Assembly (NCBI GenBank): GCA_036274895.1
Contig: DASUEU010000058.1
Location: 151,645 to 215,644, forward strand
DNA: 64,000 nt
Direction of reading: 5' to 3'
From: CALMKX01 sp036274895
GTDB taxonomy: Bacteria; Acidobacteriota; Thermoanaerobaculia; Multivoradales; SZUA-115
The first letter of the stretch is position 1; each line of letters opens with the position of its first letter. Below the pieces are notes generated by a model that was not told the origin of the DNA, searched no databases, and saw nothing but the letters and a program-made list of their open reading frames with translations. The translations under genes were made by a program, and so were the position numbers. Shown here in pieces: positions 8,555 to 17,012 of the stretch.

Positions 8555-8863
8555 TGGGGCGCCGTCGAGGGCTTGGTCCTCATCCACCACCTCGATCCGG
8601 ACCTTCTTGCCCAGAACCCGCGCCGCCCTCTCCAGCGTCAGCAGGGTCACCGAGGGTGTCGCCGGGTCGAGGAGGCGGTCGAGGGCCGACCGGCTCGTCT
8701 TCATCTGGCGCGCCATCTCGGTCTTCGAAAGGTGGCGTTCCTCCATCGCCCGCGAAAGCTGGAACGCCAGGACGCGCTTGGCGGCCACGGCCTCGGCTTC
8801 CTCCAGCAGGCCCTCCGCCGCCAGGAACTCGTCGAAGTCGGTCCCAAGGTGCTGTTCGTTCAT
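8549..8863 (-). CDS. XRE-family antitoxin (HigA-like)
   Basis: A 104-aa protein with a helix-turn-helix near residues 43-80: 'HLSKTEMARQMKTSRSALDRLL' residues match the lambda-repressor/XRE fold, followed by 'SVTLLTLERAARVLGK'. Such proteins neutralise a RelE/HigB-type toxin and repress their own operon. Its ATG (8861-8863) overlaps the upstream toxin stop by 4 bp, the toxin-first order typical of higBA loci. The last codons and the stop fall inside the dispersed repeat at 8500-8554, so the C-terminal 'DGAPA' may be repeat-derived. Confidence 0.85.
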   Translation of the reverse strand: MNEQHLGTDFDEFLAAEGLLEEAEAVAAKRVLAFQLSRAMEERHLSKTEMARQMKTSRSALDRLLDPATPSVTLLTLERAARVLGKKVRIEVVDEDQALDGAPA

Positions 8864-9201
8864 CTTCCACCTCCTCGCCGCACATCTGCAGCGCGTTTGC
8901 GGGCCAGATCCAGATCCTGCGCTGGAGTCTTCTGAGTCTTCTTGATGAAGCCGTGCAGCAGGACCAGCACGTCCTCCTCGATCAAGAAGAGGATGCGCCC
9001 GATGCCATCTCGCAGCTGGCTCCGGACCTCCCAGAGGCCACCACCCAAGCTCCGTACCAGGGGCATTCCCAACGGCCAGCCGTACTGCACGGTCTTGATG
9101 TCTTCACCGAAAGCTTTCTTCGAATCACGGTCGAGATCCCGCAGCCAATCCCGAACGGGCTCTCGGCCGCTCTCAGATCGGTAGAAGACAACTCGCAGCA
9201 T
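8860..9201 (-). CDS. RelE/HigB-superfamily toxin, Gp49-like
   Basis: A 113-aa protein of the phage-derived Gp49-like (HigB/RelE) family, whose members generally cleave mRNA at the ribosome. Diagnostic features are the opening 'MLRVVFYRSESGREPVRDWL', a central 'MPLVRSLGGGLWEVRSQL', and 'ILFLIEEDVLVLLHGFIKK' residues before a C-terminal basic helix. ATG 9201 is used because it gives the family-typical N-terminus; an ATG at 9222 is also open. A TACGAT -10-like box lies 11 nt upstream. It forms an operon with the XRE antitoxin that follows it. Confidence 0.85.
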   Translation of the reverse strand: MLRVVFYRSESGREPVRDWLRDLDRDSKKAFGEDIKTVQYGWPLGMPLVRSLGGGLWEVRSQLRDGIGRILFLIEEDVLVLLHGFIKKTQKTPAQDLDLARKRAADVRRGGGR

Positions 9202-9371
9202 GGACGGGTCAGATCGTACCATTATCGGTACGCCGCCGCCTTCCCATGCCGGCGACGCTCTGAGTGGGTACCCGGCTCCCGCCACTTCGCCGGCAAGGCC
9301 GGCTGTGACGCCATCGCCCCCTCGCCTCCCCCTTGCCCCGCTCCCACCGCCTCACCGAGAATCTCCCCATC

Positions 9372-10850
9372 GTGGCCCGGTCCAAGAAGCGCGCGGCGGC
9401 TCCGGAGGCGGTGGCGAAGGTACCTCGGCGGCGGTGGTGGCTGCTCGCCGGCATGGTGCTGCTTGCCGGGGGGCTGGTGTCCGCCACGCGCTACGAGTCC
9501 TACTCGTCGCTCTACGACGCCGAGTACGTGGGCGCGGCCACCTGCGGCACCTGCCACACCCTGGTCTACGCCCGCTGGCAGGACTCCCCCCACGCCAAGA
9601 TGAGCCGCCCGGCGGTCGAGGGCACGGTGGTCGGGGACTTCGGCGGCGCGACCTGGACCCTGCCGGCCGAGGCGCGGGTGAAGCCGGGGGACGAGCAGCC
9701 GGCGGCCCGGATGTTCAAGACCGGCGACCGCTATTTCATGTCCTTGCGGCACCCCGAGAGCGGCCGGATGGTGCCCTTCCCCATCGACTACGTGGTCGGC
9801 TTCCAGTACCGGCAGACCTACCTCACCCGTGAAGCGGGTGGGGTGCTGCGCCGGCTGCCCCTCGAGTGGTCGGTGGCGAAAGGGGAGTACTTTCCGTACT
9901 GGAACTTCCAGGAGTCGAGCTCTCCCTCGGTCGAGGACTTGTGGATCCAGATGACCACCCTCAACTCGGCCTGGAACCTCTTCTGCGCTCGCTGCCACAC
10001 CACCCACCTCACGATCGAAGCCAAGGACGCCGATCACACCTTCGCCCGTGCCACCTGGGTCAACGACGGCATCGCCTGCGAGGCCTGCCACGGCCCGGGC
10101 AGCCAGCACGTCAACTACTTCGCGGGCAACCGCGTCAACCGCCTGGCGGCCTTCGTCAACAACCGCCTGCGCGGCCAGCCAGTGGCCTTCATCGCCAACC
10201 CGCCCAAGCTCGCCAAGGGGCAGGACCTCTCCACCTGCGCCCGCTGCCACGGGCCGGACATCTCCCGCGCCACCACCGAGATCTACCGCGTCTACGAGCC
10301 GGGATACAGCCGGGAGGGGCGGATCAACGACCTCTCGCCCTACTTCAAGCAGTTCCCGCTCGAGCCGGGGCGCACGGCCGAGACCGTCGAGGTGTGGCAG
10401 GACGGCACGCCCAAGGGCATCGGCATGGTGTTCCGTTCGTTCATCGAGTCGGAGTGCTACGACAAGGCCGAGGTGCGCTGCTACGACTGTCATGACCCGC
10501 ACGACAACAAGAGGCCCACCGCGCCCGGGCTGCTCGAGCCCTCCGCGGCCTCGAACGCCTACTGCCTGCGCTGCCACGAGAGCCTCGCCGGCCGCCTCGC
10601 CGAGCACACCCGCCACGCACCCGGACGGCCGGGGTCCTTCTGCTACGACTGCCACCTGCCCAGCCGGATCGTCAACCTGGCCTCCGGCACCCGAGACTGG
10701 ACCCGCTCCCACACCTTCAGCCACGTCCCGGACCCGCGCCTGACGCTCCAGCACGGCCCCGAGGGCTCCCCCAACGCCTGCAACGAGTGCCACCGCGAGC
10801 AGAGCGCGGCCTGGGCCGCGGAGCGGGCGGCGGCTTGGTGGGGGGAGTAG
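9372..10850 (+). CDS. Octahaem c-type cytochrome
   Basis: A 492-aa exported multihaem cytochrome. It has an N-terminal basic patch and one transmembrane or signal segment (near residues 20-38), then eight CXXCH motifs in order: CGTCH, CARCH, CEACH, CARCH, CYDCH, CLRCH, CYDCH, CNECH. The paired spacing of the later motifs resembles doubled-CXXCH cytochromes of the c554/hydroxylamine-oxidoreductase relatives. It should carry electrons in the periplasm or at the outer membrane; no catalytic haem site can be named. GTG 9372 is the preferred start because it gives 'MARSKKR..' before the hydrophobic segment; TTG 9333 is an alternative. No cytochrome-maturation or partner gene is adjacent. The TAG stop is part of the 150-bp repeat at 10848. 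Confidence 0.85.
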   Translation: MARSKKRAAAPEAVAKVPRRRWWLLAGMVLLAGGLVSATRYESYSSLYDAEYVGAATCGTCHTLVYARWQDSPHAKMSRPAVEGTVVGDFGGATWTLPAEARVKPGDEQPAARMFKTGDRYFMSLRHPESGRMVPFPIDYVVGFQYRQTYLTREAGGVLRRLPLEWSVAKGEYFPYWNFQESSSPSVEDLWIQMTTLNSAWNLFCARCHTTHLTIEAKDADHTFARATWVNDGIACEACHGPGSQHVNYFAGNRVNRLAAFVNNRLRGQPVAFIANPPKLAKGQDLSTCARCHGPDISRATTEIYRVYEPGYSREGRINDLSPYFKQFPLEPGRTAETVEVWQDGTPKGIGMVFRSFIESECYDKAEVRCYDCHDPHDNKRPTAPGLLEPSAASNAYCLRCHESLAGRLAEHTRHAPGRPGSFCYDCHLPSRIVNLASGTRDWTRSHTFSHVPDPRLTLQHGPEGSPNACNECHREQSAAWAAERAAAWWGE

Positions 10851-10997
10851 GACCCTCACCCCAGCCCCTCTCCCGACCCGCCCGCCACTCCCTCCCGGGA
10901 GAGGGGTCCGAAAGAGAAGTCTTTCTCCGACCTCCCCCTCTCCCGGGCGTGGAGGTTGGGAGGGTCGGGAGAGGGGGATCGAGGGGATGAGGGCTCC
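10848..10997. repeat. 150-bp dispersed repeat, copy A
   Basis: It begins TAGGACCCTCACCCC and ends ATCGAGGGGATGAGGGCTCC; the two ends are imperfect inverted repeats and the interior has two further C-rich/G-rich hairpins. The same element in opposite orientation lies at 24207-24353. Its first three bases are the stop codon of the cytochrome gene, and its other end abuts the lysA promoter. Confidence 0.8.
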
Positions 10998-11000
10998 AGC

Positions 11001-11006
11001 TATACT
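11001..11006 (+). promoter_or_regulatory. Putative -10 box (TATACT) of lysA operon
   Basis: TATACT ends exactly 6 nt before the lysA ATG, and no ribosome site is present. The transcription start should coincide with the start codon, giving a leaderless mRNA. Confidence 0.5.
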
Positions 11007-11012
11007 CCGCCG

Positions 11013-12395
11013 ATGCAAGGTTTTTCATGGTTCGAGGGCGTCCTGCACGCGGATGCCGTGCCCCTCCCCGCCATCGCCGACCAGGTCGGCACCCCCACTT
11101 ACGTCTACTCGGCAACCGCCATCCGCGCGGCCTACCGCCGGCTCGAGGCGGCCTTCGCGCCCTTGCGTGCCGAGCTGCACTACGCGGTCAAGGCCAGCCC
11201 CAACACCCACCTCTTGCGCCTGCTGCACGGGCTGGGGGCGGGGATGGACGTGGTCTCGGGGGGCGAGATGGAGCGGGCCTGGCTCTCCGGTGCCCCGATG
11301 GCGGACATCGTCTTCGCCGGTGTGGGCAAGACCGACGCCGAGATCCGCGCCGCCCTCGACGGCCGCTTCAGCCCCCTGCGCGAGGCCGCGACGCGCTTCG
11401 GCGCCCCCGACCCCGTGGGCCGCGGCCCGGTGGGGATGTTCAACGTCGAGTCGGAGAGCGAGCTGGCGGCGATCGCCCGCCTGGGGACCGAGCTGGGCAT
11501 CAGGGCCCGCGGCTGCGTACGGGTGAACCCCAACGTCGACCCTCACACCCACGAGTACACCACCACCGGCAAGGAAGAGAACAAGTTCGGCATCGACGCC
11601 GACCTCGTCGCCGACCTCTTCGACCGCTGGGCCGAGCGGCCCGGAGCCCGCCTGGTGGGGCTGCACGCCCACATCGGCTCGCCGGTGCCGCAGAGCGAGC
11701 CCTACGTCGAAGCCGTGCAGGTGCTACTGGCCCTGATCGATGAGCTCGAGGCCCGCGGCCACGCCATCGAGGCCCTGGACCTGGGCGGCGGCTGGCCGGT
11801 GCCCTACGGCGACGCTCCGGTGGCCCCCATCGAGGCCACGGCCGCGCGGCTGGTGCCCCTGCTGGCGCCGCGGGTCGCGGGGGGCTTGAAGATCCTGATC
11901 GAGCCGGGCCGCTCGATCCTCGCCAACTCCGGCGTCCTGCTCACCCGCGTCCAGCACGTGAAGGTGGGCCGGGCGAAGACCTTCGTGATCTGCGACGCCG
12001 GCATGCAGACGCTGATCCGGCCCTCCCTCTACAGGGCCTACCACTTCATCTGGCCGGTGGCCTGGAGCGGGCCGGAGCCGGTGCGCGGCACCGACCCAGG
12101 GGTCCCCGGCTTGAGCGCCTGCGACGTGGTGGGGCCGATCTGCGAGACCGGGGACTTCTTCGCCCGCGGCCGGGAGCTGCCGCCCCTCGAGCGGGGTGAC
12201 CTGATCGCCGTGTTCTCGGCCGGCGCCTACGGCATCTCGATGGCCTCGAACTACAACGACCACGGCCGGCCGGCCGAGGTGCTGGTGGACGGCGAGCGGG
12301 CTACCGTGATCCACGAGCGCCAGCCCCTGGCTTCCCTGCTCGAGCTGGAGCGGCTGCCCCGGCCCCTACCCGCGGGCGCTCGGGTCCTCGCGTGA
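11013..12395 (+). CDS. lysA: Diaminopimelate decarboxylase
   Basis: A 460-aa fold-type III (alanine-racemase-like) PLP decarboxylase that makes lysine from meso-diaminopimelate in the cytoplasm. The PLP lysine is in 'ELHYAVKASPNTHLL' (near residue 55). Other sites are the phosphate-binding 'LGGGWPVPYG', the 'EPGRSILANSG' segment, and the C-terminal 'VVGPICETGDFFARGREL' carrying the active-site Cys of the partner subunit. Length is slightly above the usual 415-430 aa. ATG 11013 is supported by the leaderless -10 box and by the conserved start of the barrel. It heads a three-gene operon joined by 4-bp overlaps with a lipoprotein hydrolase and a multi-pass acetyltransferase-like protein. Confidence 0.88.
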   Translation: MQGFSWFEGVLHADAVPLPAIADQVGTPTYVYSATAIRAAYRRLEAAFAPLRAELHYAVKASPNTHLLRLLHGLGAGMDVVSGGEMERAWLSGAPMADIVFAGVGKTDAEIRAALDGRFSPLREAATRFGAPDPVGRGPVGMFNVESESELAAIARLGTELGIRARGCVRVNPNVDPHTHEYTTTGKEENKFGIDADLVADLFDRWAERPGARLVGLHAHIGSPVPQSEPYVEAVQVLLALIDELEARGHAIEALDLGGGWPVPYGDAPVAPIEATAARLVPLLAPRVAGGLKILIEPGRSILANSGVLLTRVQHVKVGRAKTFVICDAGMQTLIRPSLYRAYHFIWPVAWSGPEPVRGTDPGVPGLSACDVVGPICETGDFFARGRELPPLERGDLIAVFSAGAYGISMASNYNDHGRPAEVLVDGERATVIHERQPLASLLELERLPRPLPAGARVLA

Positions 12396-13624
12396 GCGAG
12401 CGCCGGTTGGGCGCGCTGGCGCTGGCGACCCTGCTGGCCGGGTGTGGCGGCCCCCCGGCCGGCAACCCGATGGAGCAGATCCTGCGCTCCGACGACCGGC
12501 TCGAAGACCTGCTGCCGGAGGCCCCCCGTTTTCGGCTCCAGGCCGTGCTCGGCCTGATCGAGCCGCCCCGCCCGGAGAGCCCGGACCGTCGCGCGGTCCT
12601 GGTGCAGCACGGCTTCCGCCTGGAGGAGGAGTACTTCTACCCGGCGAGCACGGTGAAGCTCTTCGCCGCGGTCGCCGCCCTCGAGCTCCTGGCGGAGCTC
12701 GCCGCGAGCACCGGCCTGCCCCTGGGCCCGGACACGCGGCTCGTCTACCACCCCCTGTTCGAGGGGGAGCAGCTCGAGAGCTGGGACGAGACCAACCTCG
12801 AAGGCGGGGCGATCACCGTCCGCCACGAGATCCGTAAGCTCTTTCTGGTCTCGGACAACCATGCCTTCAACCGCCTCTACGAGCTGGTGGGCCAGGACGG
12901 CTTGGCCGCCTCCCTGGCCCACGCCGGCCTGGGCGAGGCCCGCATCGTCCATCGCCTGGGCGAGCCGCGCAGCGCCGAGGAGAATCGCCGGTCCCCGCGC
13001 ATCGACTTCCTGGGCGCGGGCGGTGGGGTGCTCCACAGCCTGCCCGAGCGCACCTCCTCGGAGCTGCCCTCCCGGCCGGGCATGCCGGGCCTCACCGTGG
13101 GCCGCGCCCACCTGACCGACGCCGGCCAGGTCGACTCGCCGATGGACTTCTCCGGCAAGAACCGTCTCGGCCTGGCCGACCTGCAACGGGGACTGTGCCG
13201 GGTGGTGCGGCCGGACGTGGATTGCGGCGGCCCGGGGTTCCGGCTCACGAACGCCGACCGCGAGCTGCTGCTGCCGGCGATGAGCCAGTACCCCGGGGAC
13301 TCGGCGAACCCGCGCTACGACCGCACGGCCTACCCGGACGAGCACGTGAAGTACCTGCTGCCCGGGCTCGAGAAAGTGATCCCGAAGAATCGTCTGCGCA
13401 TCTACAACAAGGTCGGCCAGGCCTACGGTTTTACCACCGAGAACGCCTGGGTGGTGGGCGAGGGCACGGGGGCGTCGTTCTTCCTGGCGGCGACGATCTA
13501 CACCAACGAGGACGGCGTGGTGAACGACGACCGCTACGAGTACCGCGAGACCGCCCTGCCCTTCTTCGCGGCCCTGGGCGAGGCGACGGCGAAGTGGGTG
13601 TGGGGGAAAGCACCACGCCGATGA
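12392..13624 (+). CDS. Class A beta-lactamase-fold serine hydrolase, lipoprotein
   Basis: A 410-aa protein with a lipoprotein signal ('LALATLLAGC', lipobox Cys near residue 18) and the serine beta-lactamase/transpeptidase fold. The nucleophile lies in 'YPASTVKLFAAV' (SxxK), the second motif is 'VSDNHAFN' (SDN), and a third position reads 'NKVGQAYG' where KTG is usual. It is therefore likely periplasmic and membrane-anchored and acts on peptidoglycan-type or beta-lactam substrates; family members include both beta-lactamases and peptidases. GTG 12392 overlaps the lysA stop (GTGA) and its own stop overlaps the next gene (ATGA). Co-transcription with lysA suggests a cell-wall role. The missing canonical KTG leaves the reaction uncertain. 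Confidence 0.75.
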   Translation: MSERRLGALALATLLAGCGGPPAGNPMEQILRSDDRLEDLLPEAPRFRLQAVLGLIEPPRPESPDRRAVLVQHGFRLEEEYFYPASTVKLFAAVAALELLAELAASTGLPLGPDTRLVYHPLFEGEQLESWDETNLEGGAITVRHEIRKLFLVSDNHAFNRLYELVGQDGLAASLAHAGLGEARIVHRLGEPRSAEENRRSPRIDFLGAGGGVLHSLPERTSSELPSRPGMPGLTVGRAHLTDAGQVDSPMDFSGKNRLGLADLQRGLCRVVRPDVDCGGPGFRLTNADRELLLPAMSQYPGDSANPRYDRTAYPDEHVKYLLPGLEKVIPKNRLRIYNKVGQAYGFTTENAWVVGEGTGASFFLAATIYTNEDGVVNDDRYEYRETALPFFAALGEATAKWVWGKAPRR

Positions 13625-14727
13625 GCGAGAGCGCCCTTCCCGCCGGCCGGCTGCGCTCGCTGGACGTGCTCCGGGGCGCCACCATCGCCGGCATGATCCT
13701 GGTCAACAACCCGGGGGATTGGTCGAAGACCTTCGCTCCCTTCCTGCACGCCGAGTGGCATGGCTGGACGCCCACGGATTGGATCTTCCCCTTCTTCCTC
13801 TTCATCGTCGGGGCGGCCATCCCCTTGGCCTCGCCCAAGGGCCACCGGCAGATCGCCCGCCGGGTGCTGATCCTCTTCGGCCTCGGCCTGTTCCTGAACG
13901 CCTTCCGCTTCACCGCCATCGACTGGGGCACCCTGCGCATCCCCGGCGTGCTGCAGCGCATCGCCGTGGTCTACGGCCTCGCGGCCCTGGCCTGGCTGCA
14001 CCTTTCTCCTCGCGCGCGGCGGTGGCTGGGTGTCGCGATCCTCGCCGGCTACTGGGCGGCGCTGATGCTGGTGCCGGTGCCGGGCCACGGCGCGGGCGAC
14101 CTCTCGCCGCAAGGCAATCTCCCCTTCTGGCTGGACTCGCAGCTGCTCGGCCGGCATACCTGGCGGCTGGCGCCGGGACCGGGGGACCCCGAGGGCATCC
14201 TCTCCACTCTGCCGGCCCTGGTCACGGCTTTGTGCGGCCTCGCCGCGGGAGAGTGGCTGCGCGGCAAGCGCCCGCCTCACGAGACGGCGACCGGGCTCTT
14301 CGTGGCCGGCAACCTGGGCCTCGCGGCGGGCCTCGCCCTCGCCGCCTGGATGCCCTTGAACAAGAACCTGTGGACCCCGACCTACGTGCTGGCCACCGGC
14401 GGTGTGGCGGCCGTCGCCCTCGGCCTGGCCTTCGTGCTGGTGGACGTCCACGGCCGCACGCGGTGGACCCGTCCCTTCGAGGTCCTGGGGAGCAACGCCA
14501 TCGCGGCCTTCTTCGGCAGCACCCTGCTGGCCAAGATCGGCATCCTGATCAAGCTCCAGGCCGAAGACGGCAGCACCGTCACCCTCACCACCTGGCTCTA
14601 CCGCCGCCTCGCCGAGCCCTGGCTCCCCGACGGCTGGTCCTCCCTCGCCTGGGCCACCGCCTACCTGCTGCTCTGGCTGGGAGTGACCTGGGTGATGTAC
14701 CGGAAGCGGGTCTTCCTCAAAGTCTGA
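13621..14727 (+). CDS. Multi-pass acyltransferase-like protein (HGSNAT/DUF5009 type)
   Basis: A 368-aa integral membrane protein with about ten hydrophobic helices. The N-terminal 'RLRSLDVLRGATIAGMILVNN' region and 'HAEWHGWTPTDWIFPFFLFIVG' residues are the signature of the heparan-alpha-glucosaminide N-acetyltransferase / DUF5009 group. These are thought to move acetyl groups across the membrane onto amino sugars. The C-terminus has 'RPFEVLGSNAIAAFFGS', also conserved. Its ATG overlaps the upstream hydrolase stop by 4 bp. With lysA and a beta-lactamase-fold hydrolase in the same operon, acetylation of a cell-wall sugar is a reasonable but untested role. Confidence 0.8.
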   Translation: MSESALPAGRLRSLDVLRGATIAGMILVNNPGDWSKTFAPFLHAEWHGWTPTDWIFPFFLFIVGAAIPLASPKGHRQIARRVLILFGLGLFLNAFRFTAIDWGTLRIPGVLQRIAVVYGLAALAWLHLSPRARRWLGVAILAGYWAALMLVPVPGHGAGDLSPQGNLPFWLDSQLLGRHTWRLAPGPGDPEGILSTLPALVTALCGLAAGEWLRGKRPPHETATGLFVAGNLGLAAGLALAAWMPLNKNLWTPTYVLATGGVAAVALGLAFVLVDVHGRTRWTRPFEVLGSNAIAAFFGSTLLAKIGILIKLQAEDGSTVTLTTWLYRRLAEPWLPDGWSSLAWATAYLLLWLGVTWVMYRKRVFLKV

Positions 14728-14770
14728 GCCGGCCATAGCCGGCCCATTTGACGCCGCAGACATCTGTCCA

Positions 14771-14776
14771 TACACT
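14771..14776 (+). promoter_or_regulatory. Putative -10 box (TACACT) of brnTA
   Basis: TACACT ends 6 nt before the GTG start of the brnT-like gene, the same spacing as at lysA. No ribosome site is seen, so the transcript is probably leaderless. Confidence 0.4.
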
Positions 14777-14782
14777 CACGCC

Positions 14783-15062
14783 GTGCTCTTCGAGTGGGAT
14801 CCTGCCAAAGCGCAAGCCAACCTGGACACCCACGCTGTGGGATTTCCTGAAGCCGCTACGGTGCTCGAAGATGAACTGGCTCTGACCCGCGAGGATCCGA
14901 CGGCGGAAGGGGAACAGCGTTTCGTGACCGCTCGGGTCGAGCGGCCTGGGCAACCTCCTCGTCGTGGTTTACACCTACCGGGAACCCGACATCATTCGCA
15001 TCATCTCCGCGTGGAAGGCCAACCGAGGCCAAAGGTCGAGATATGAAAGAAACCGTCGCTGA
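14783..15062 (+). pseudogene. brnT: BrnT-family toxin gene with frameshift
   Basis: The first frame encodes 'MLFEWDPAKAQANLDTHAV', then 'ATVLEDELALTREDPTAEGE' and 'QRFVT', a clear BrnT (RelE-like ribonuclease) N-terminal half. After about 14930 BrnT similarity continues in another frame, 'LGSSGLGNLLVVVYTYREPD' and then 'IIRIISAWKANRGQRSRYE', ending at TGA 15060-15062. One extra base (or two missing) near 14928-14935 therefore splits the toxin. In the sequence as given the first frame runs on to 15046 with unrelated residues. This is either a real inactivating mutation or a sequencing error. The intact antitoxin gene begins inside its 3' end at 15043. Confidence 0.8.
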
Positions 15063-15375
15063 ACCTTACCGAGACATCGATTTCTCTCAGGCCCAGCGTG
15101 GCGCCGTGATCCCACCGGACCCCGGAAAGACCAAGATCTCCATTCGACTGGACAATCGCGTCCTCGATCACTTCCGGTCGTTGGTGGAGAAGGCAGGCGG
15201 TGGGAACTACCAGACATTGATCAACGACGCGCTGGTTTCCTACATCGATCAGCACTCGATCCTCGATGCCGTGCGGCAGGTGATTCGCGAAGAGATCACG
15301 ACCGCAGGGCCGCGACGGAGCCGGACCGCACGGTCTGCGGTTGGGCCAGGTGCGAGACTGGTGACCAGCCCTTGA
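15043..15375 (+). CDS. brnA: BrnA-family antitoxin
   Basis: A 110-aa ribbon-helix-helix antitoxin. 'YRDIDFSQAQRGAVIPPDPG' followed by 'KTKISIRLDNRVLDHFRSLV' and 'GGGNYQTLINDALVSYI' is diagnostic of BrnA, which binds BrnT and represses the brnTA promoter as a complex. Its ATG lies inside the end of brnT, the normal overlapping arrangement. The last 25 residues ('TTAGPRRSRTARSAVG..') go beyond the usual BrnA end and look like translated intergenic DNA. With the toxin frame broken, the antitoxin may persist only as a repressor or relic. Confidence 0.85.
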   Translation: MKETVAEPYRDIDFSQAQRGAVIPPDPGKTKISIRLDNRVLDHFRSLVEKAGGGNYQTLINDALVSYIDQHSILDAVRQVIREEITTAGPRRSRTARSAVGPGARLVTSP

Positions 15376-15432
15376 CCCAACCGAAGGGCAGACGGCGGAG
15401 CCGAGTCGCAGCGACCACCGCTCCGGCGCCCC

Positions 15433-16671
15433 TCAGCCCGCCCCACTCTCGAGGACGGCGAGGGCGTTGAGCACCTGGAGGGCGGCGCCGATGGCCAGGG
15501 CGTGCTCGTCGGCGTCGAAGAGCTCGTGGTGCACGGGATGGACGATCCCGGCCTCCTCGTTGCGCACCCCCAGGGCGTAGAAGGCCCCCGGCACCTGCGA
15601 GAGGTAGAAGGCGAAATCCTCCACCCCCATGTTCGGCCTCCCCACCACCACCACGTTCTCCGGCCCGAGCAGGCGGCGGGCGCTATCGCGGACCACGTCG
15701 ACCATGGCGTCGTCGTTGACCAGCGGGTCGTAGCTGGGCTCGATGGTGACTTCGGCCTGGGCACCCAGGGCGCTCGCCACTCCTTCGGCGGTCTCCTGTA
15801 CCCGGCGCAGCACCAGCTCGCGGATGCTCTGGTTCAAGCAGCGCACCGTGCCGACCATGCGCACCCGCCCGGCCACGATGTTGCCCTGGGTGCCGCCCTC
15901 GATGGTGCCGAGGGTGACCACCGCGCTGTCCCGCGCGTCGACGTTGCGGCTGACCACGGATTGCAGGGCGGTGATCACCTGCGCCGCCACCACGATCGAG
16001 TCGACTCCGCCCGAAGGGTAGGCGGCGTGGCTCGAGCGGCCGTGGATGGTGAGGGTGAGGTTGTCCGACGAGGCGTTGCGCTGGCCGTAGCGCAGGCCGA
16101 CCTGACCCACCGGGAGGCCGGGATCGACGTGCAGACCGAAGATCGCCTCGACCTTGGGGGCCTCGAGCACGCCGGCCTCGATCAGCAGCCGGGCGCCGCC
16201 GACCGTCTCCTCGGCCGGCTGGAACAGCAGCTTGACCAGCCCCGGCAGCTCTTCTCGCCGCTCCGCGAGCAAGCGCGCGGCGCCCAGCAGCACGGCGGTG
16301 TGGAAGTCGTGCCCGCAGGCGTGCATCTTGCCCGGGATCTGGGACTTGTAGGCAACGTCCTTGGCGTCAGTGAGCGGCAGCGCGTCGAGATCGGCCCGCA
16401 GGGCCACCGCGGGGCCCGGCTCAGCACCGCGGACGAGCCCCAGCACCCCGGTGCCGCCGATGCCGTCCACGTGCTCGATGCCCAGCTCGTCCAGCCGGGC
16501 CTGCACCTGGCGGGCGGTGCGATGCTCCTCGAGCCCGAGCTCCGGGTGCCGGTGCAGGTCGCGCCGGATCTCGACCATCCAGGGCAAGATCGCCTCCGCC
16601 GCCGCCCGCACCTCCCCCGCCCGAGGATCGCTCCCGTCGCCCTCCAACAAGCCCGCTCCGCTGAAGATCAC
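15433..16671 (-). CDS. M20-family amidohydrolase (HipO/N-acyl amino acid type)
   Basis: A 412-aa di-metal amidohydrolase of the M20D group (hippurate, N-acyl-amino-acid or indole-acetyl-amino-acid hydrolases). Signature sites are 'RRDLHRHPELGLEEH', 'ALRADLDALPL', 'GKMHACGHDFHTAVLLGAA' (metal ligands), 'LLFQPAEET' (general-base Glu), 'SSHAAYPSGGVD' and the final 'VHPVHHELFDADE'. It should be cytoplasmic and release an amino acid from an N-acyl or aromatic-acyl conjugate. GTG 16671 is the only good start and has no ribosome site; a GATAAC element 9 nt upstream may be its -10 box. It stands alone between two toxin-antitoxin loci. Confidence 0.85.
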   Translation of the reverse strand: MIFSGAGLLEGDGSDPRAGEVRAAAEAILPWMVEIRRDLHRHPELGLEEHRTARQVQARLDELGIEHVDGIGGTGVLGLVRGAEPGPAVALRADLDALPLTDAKDVAYKSQIPGKMHACGHDFHTAVLLGAARLLAERREELPGLVKLLFQPAEETVGGARLLIEAGVLEAPKVEAIFGLHVDPGLPVGQVGLRYGQRNASSDNLTLTIHGRSSHAAYPSGGVDSIVVAAQVITALQSVVSRNVDARDSAVVTLGTIEGGTQGNIVAGRVRMVGTVRCLNQSIRELVLRRVQETAEGVASALGAQAEVTIEPSYDPLVNDDAMVDVVRDSARRLLGPENVVVVGRPNMGVEDFAFYLSQVPGAFYALGVRNEEAGIVHPVHHELFDADEHALAIGAALQVLNALAVLESGAG

Positions 16672-16744
16672 GGCGGGAAGGTTATCACCGGGGCCGAGCG
16701 GCTCGAGCCGCTGTTACCTGCCACCAAGATCGACCATCAGTAGG

Positions 16745-16773
16745 TTGAACGCTAGCCCCTCTCGTGCTAGCCT
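16745..16773 (+). promoter_or_regulatory. Putative sigma70-type promoter of vapBC
   Basis: TTGAAC (16745-16750) and TAGCCT (16768-16773) are separated by 17 bp, the ideal spacing for a housekeeping promoter. The start codon of the VapB-like gene is 33 bp downstream behind an AAGGAG site. This is the most canonical promoter noticed in the window. Confidence 0.5.
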
Positions 16774-16805
16774 TCCCGTCACCGTCGAGGTTTCAAGGAG
16801 CCACC

Positions 16806-17012
16806 ATGTCCGCAGTGACCCTCTCCTCCAAGTACCAGGTGGTCATTCCTCCAGCCATCCGCCAGGCCTTCCACCTCGAGCCTGGTCAGAAGATCGAAGT
16901 GGTGGTGTACGAGGGACGAATCACCCTCGTACCGATCGGCCCCATGAGCCGTCTGCGCGGTATCGCACCCGGTATCGACACCCGAGTCCCCCGCGATGCC
17001 GACCGCGTCTAG
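16806..17012 (+). CDS. vapB: AbrB/MazE-fold antitoxin (VapB-like)
   Basis: A 68-aa swapped-hairpin DNA-binding protein. 'MSAVTLSSKYQVVIPPAIRQ' with 'LEPGQKIEVVVYEGRITLVP' is the SpoVT/AbrB fold common in VapB antitoxins. Such a protein dimerises, binds its operator and inhibits the PIN toxin through its C-terminal tail (here residues 50-68). An AAGGAG site precedes the ATG by 4 nt. The end of the gene overlaps the toxin start by 17 bp, and a good sigma70-type promoter is visible upstream. Confidence 0.88.
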   Translation: MSAVTLSSKYQVVIPPAIRQAFHLEPGQKIEVVVYEGRITLVPIGPMSRLRGIAPGIDTRVPRDADRV

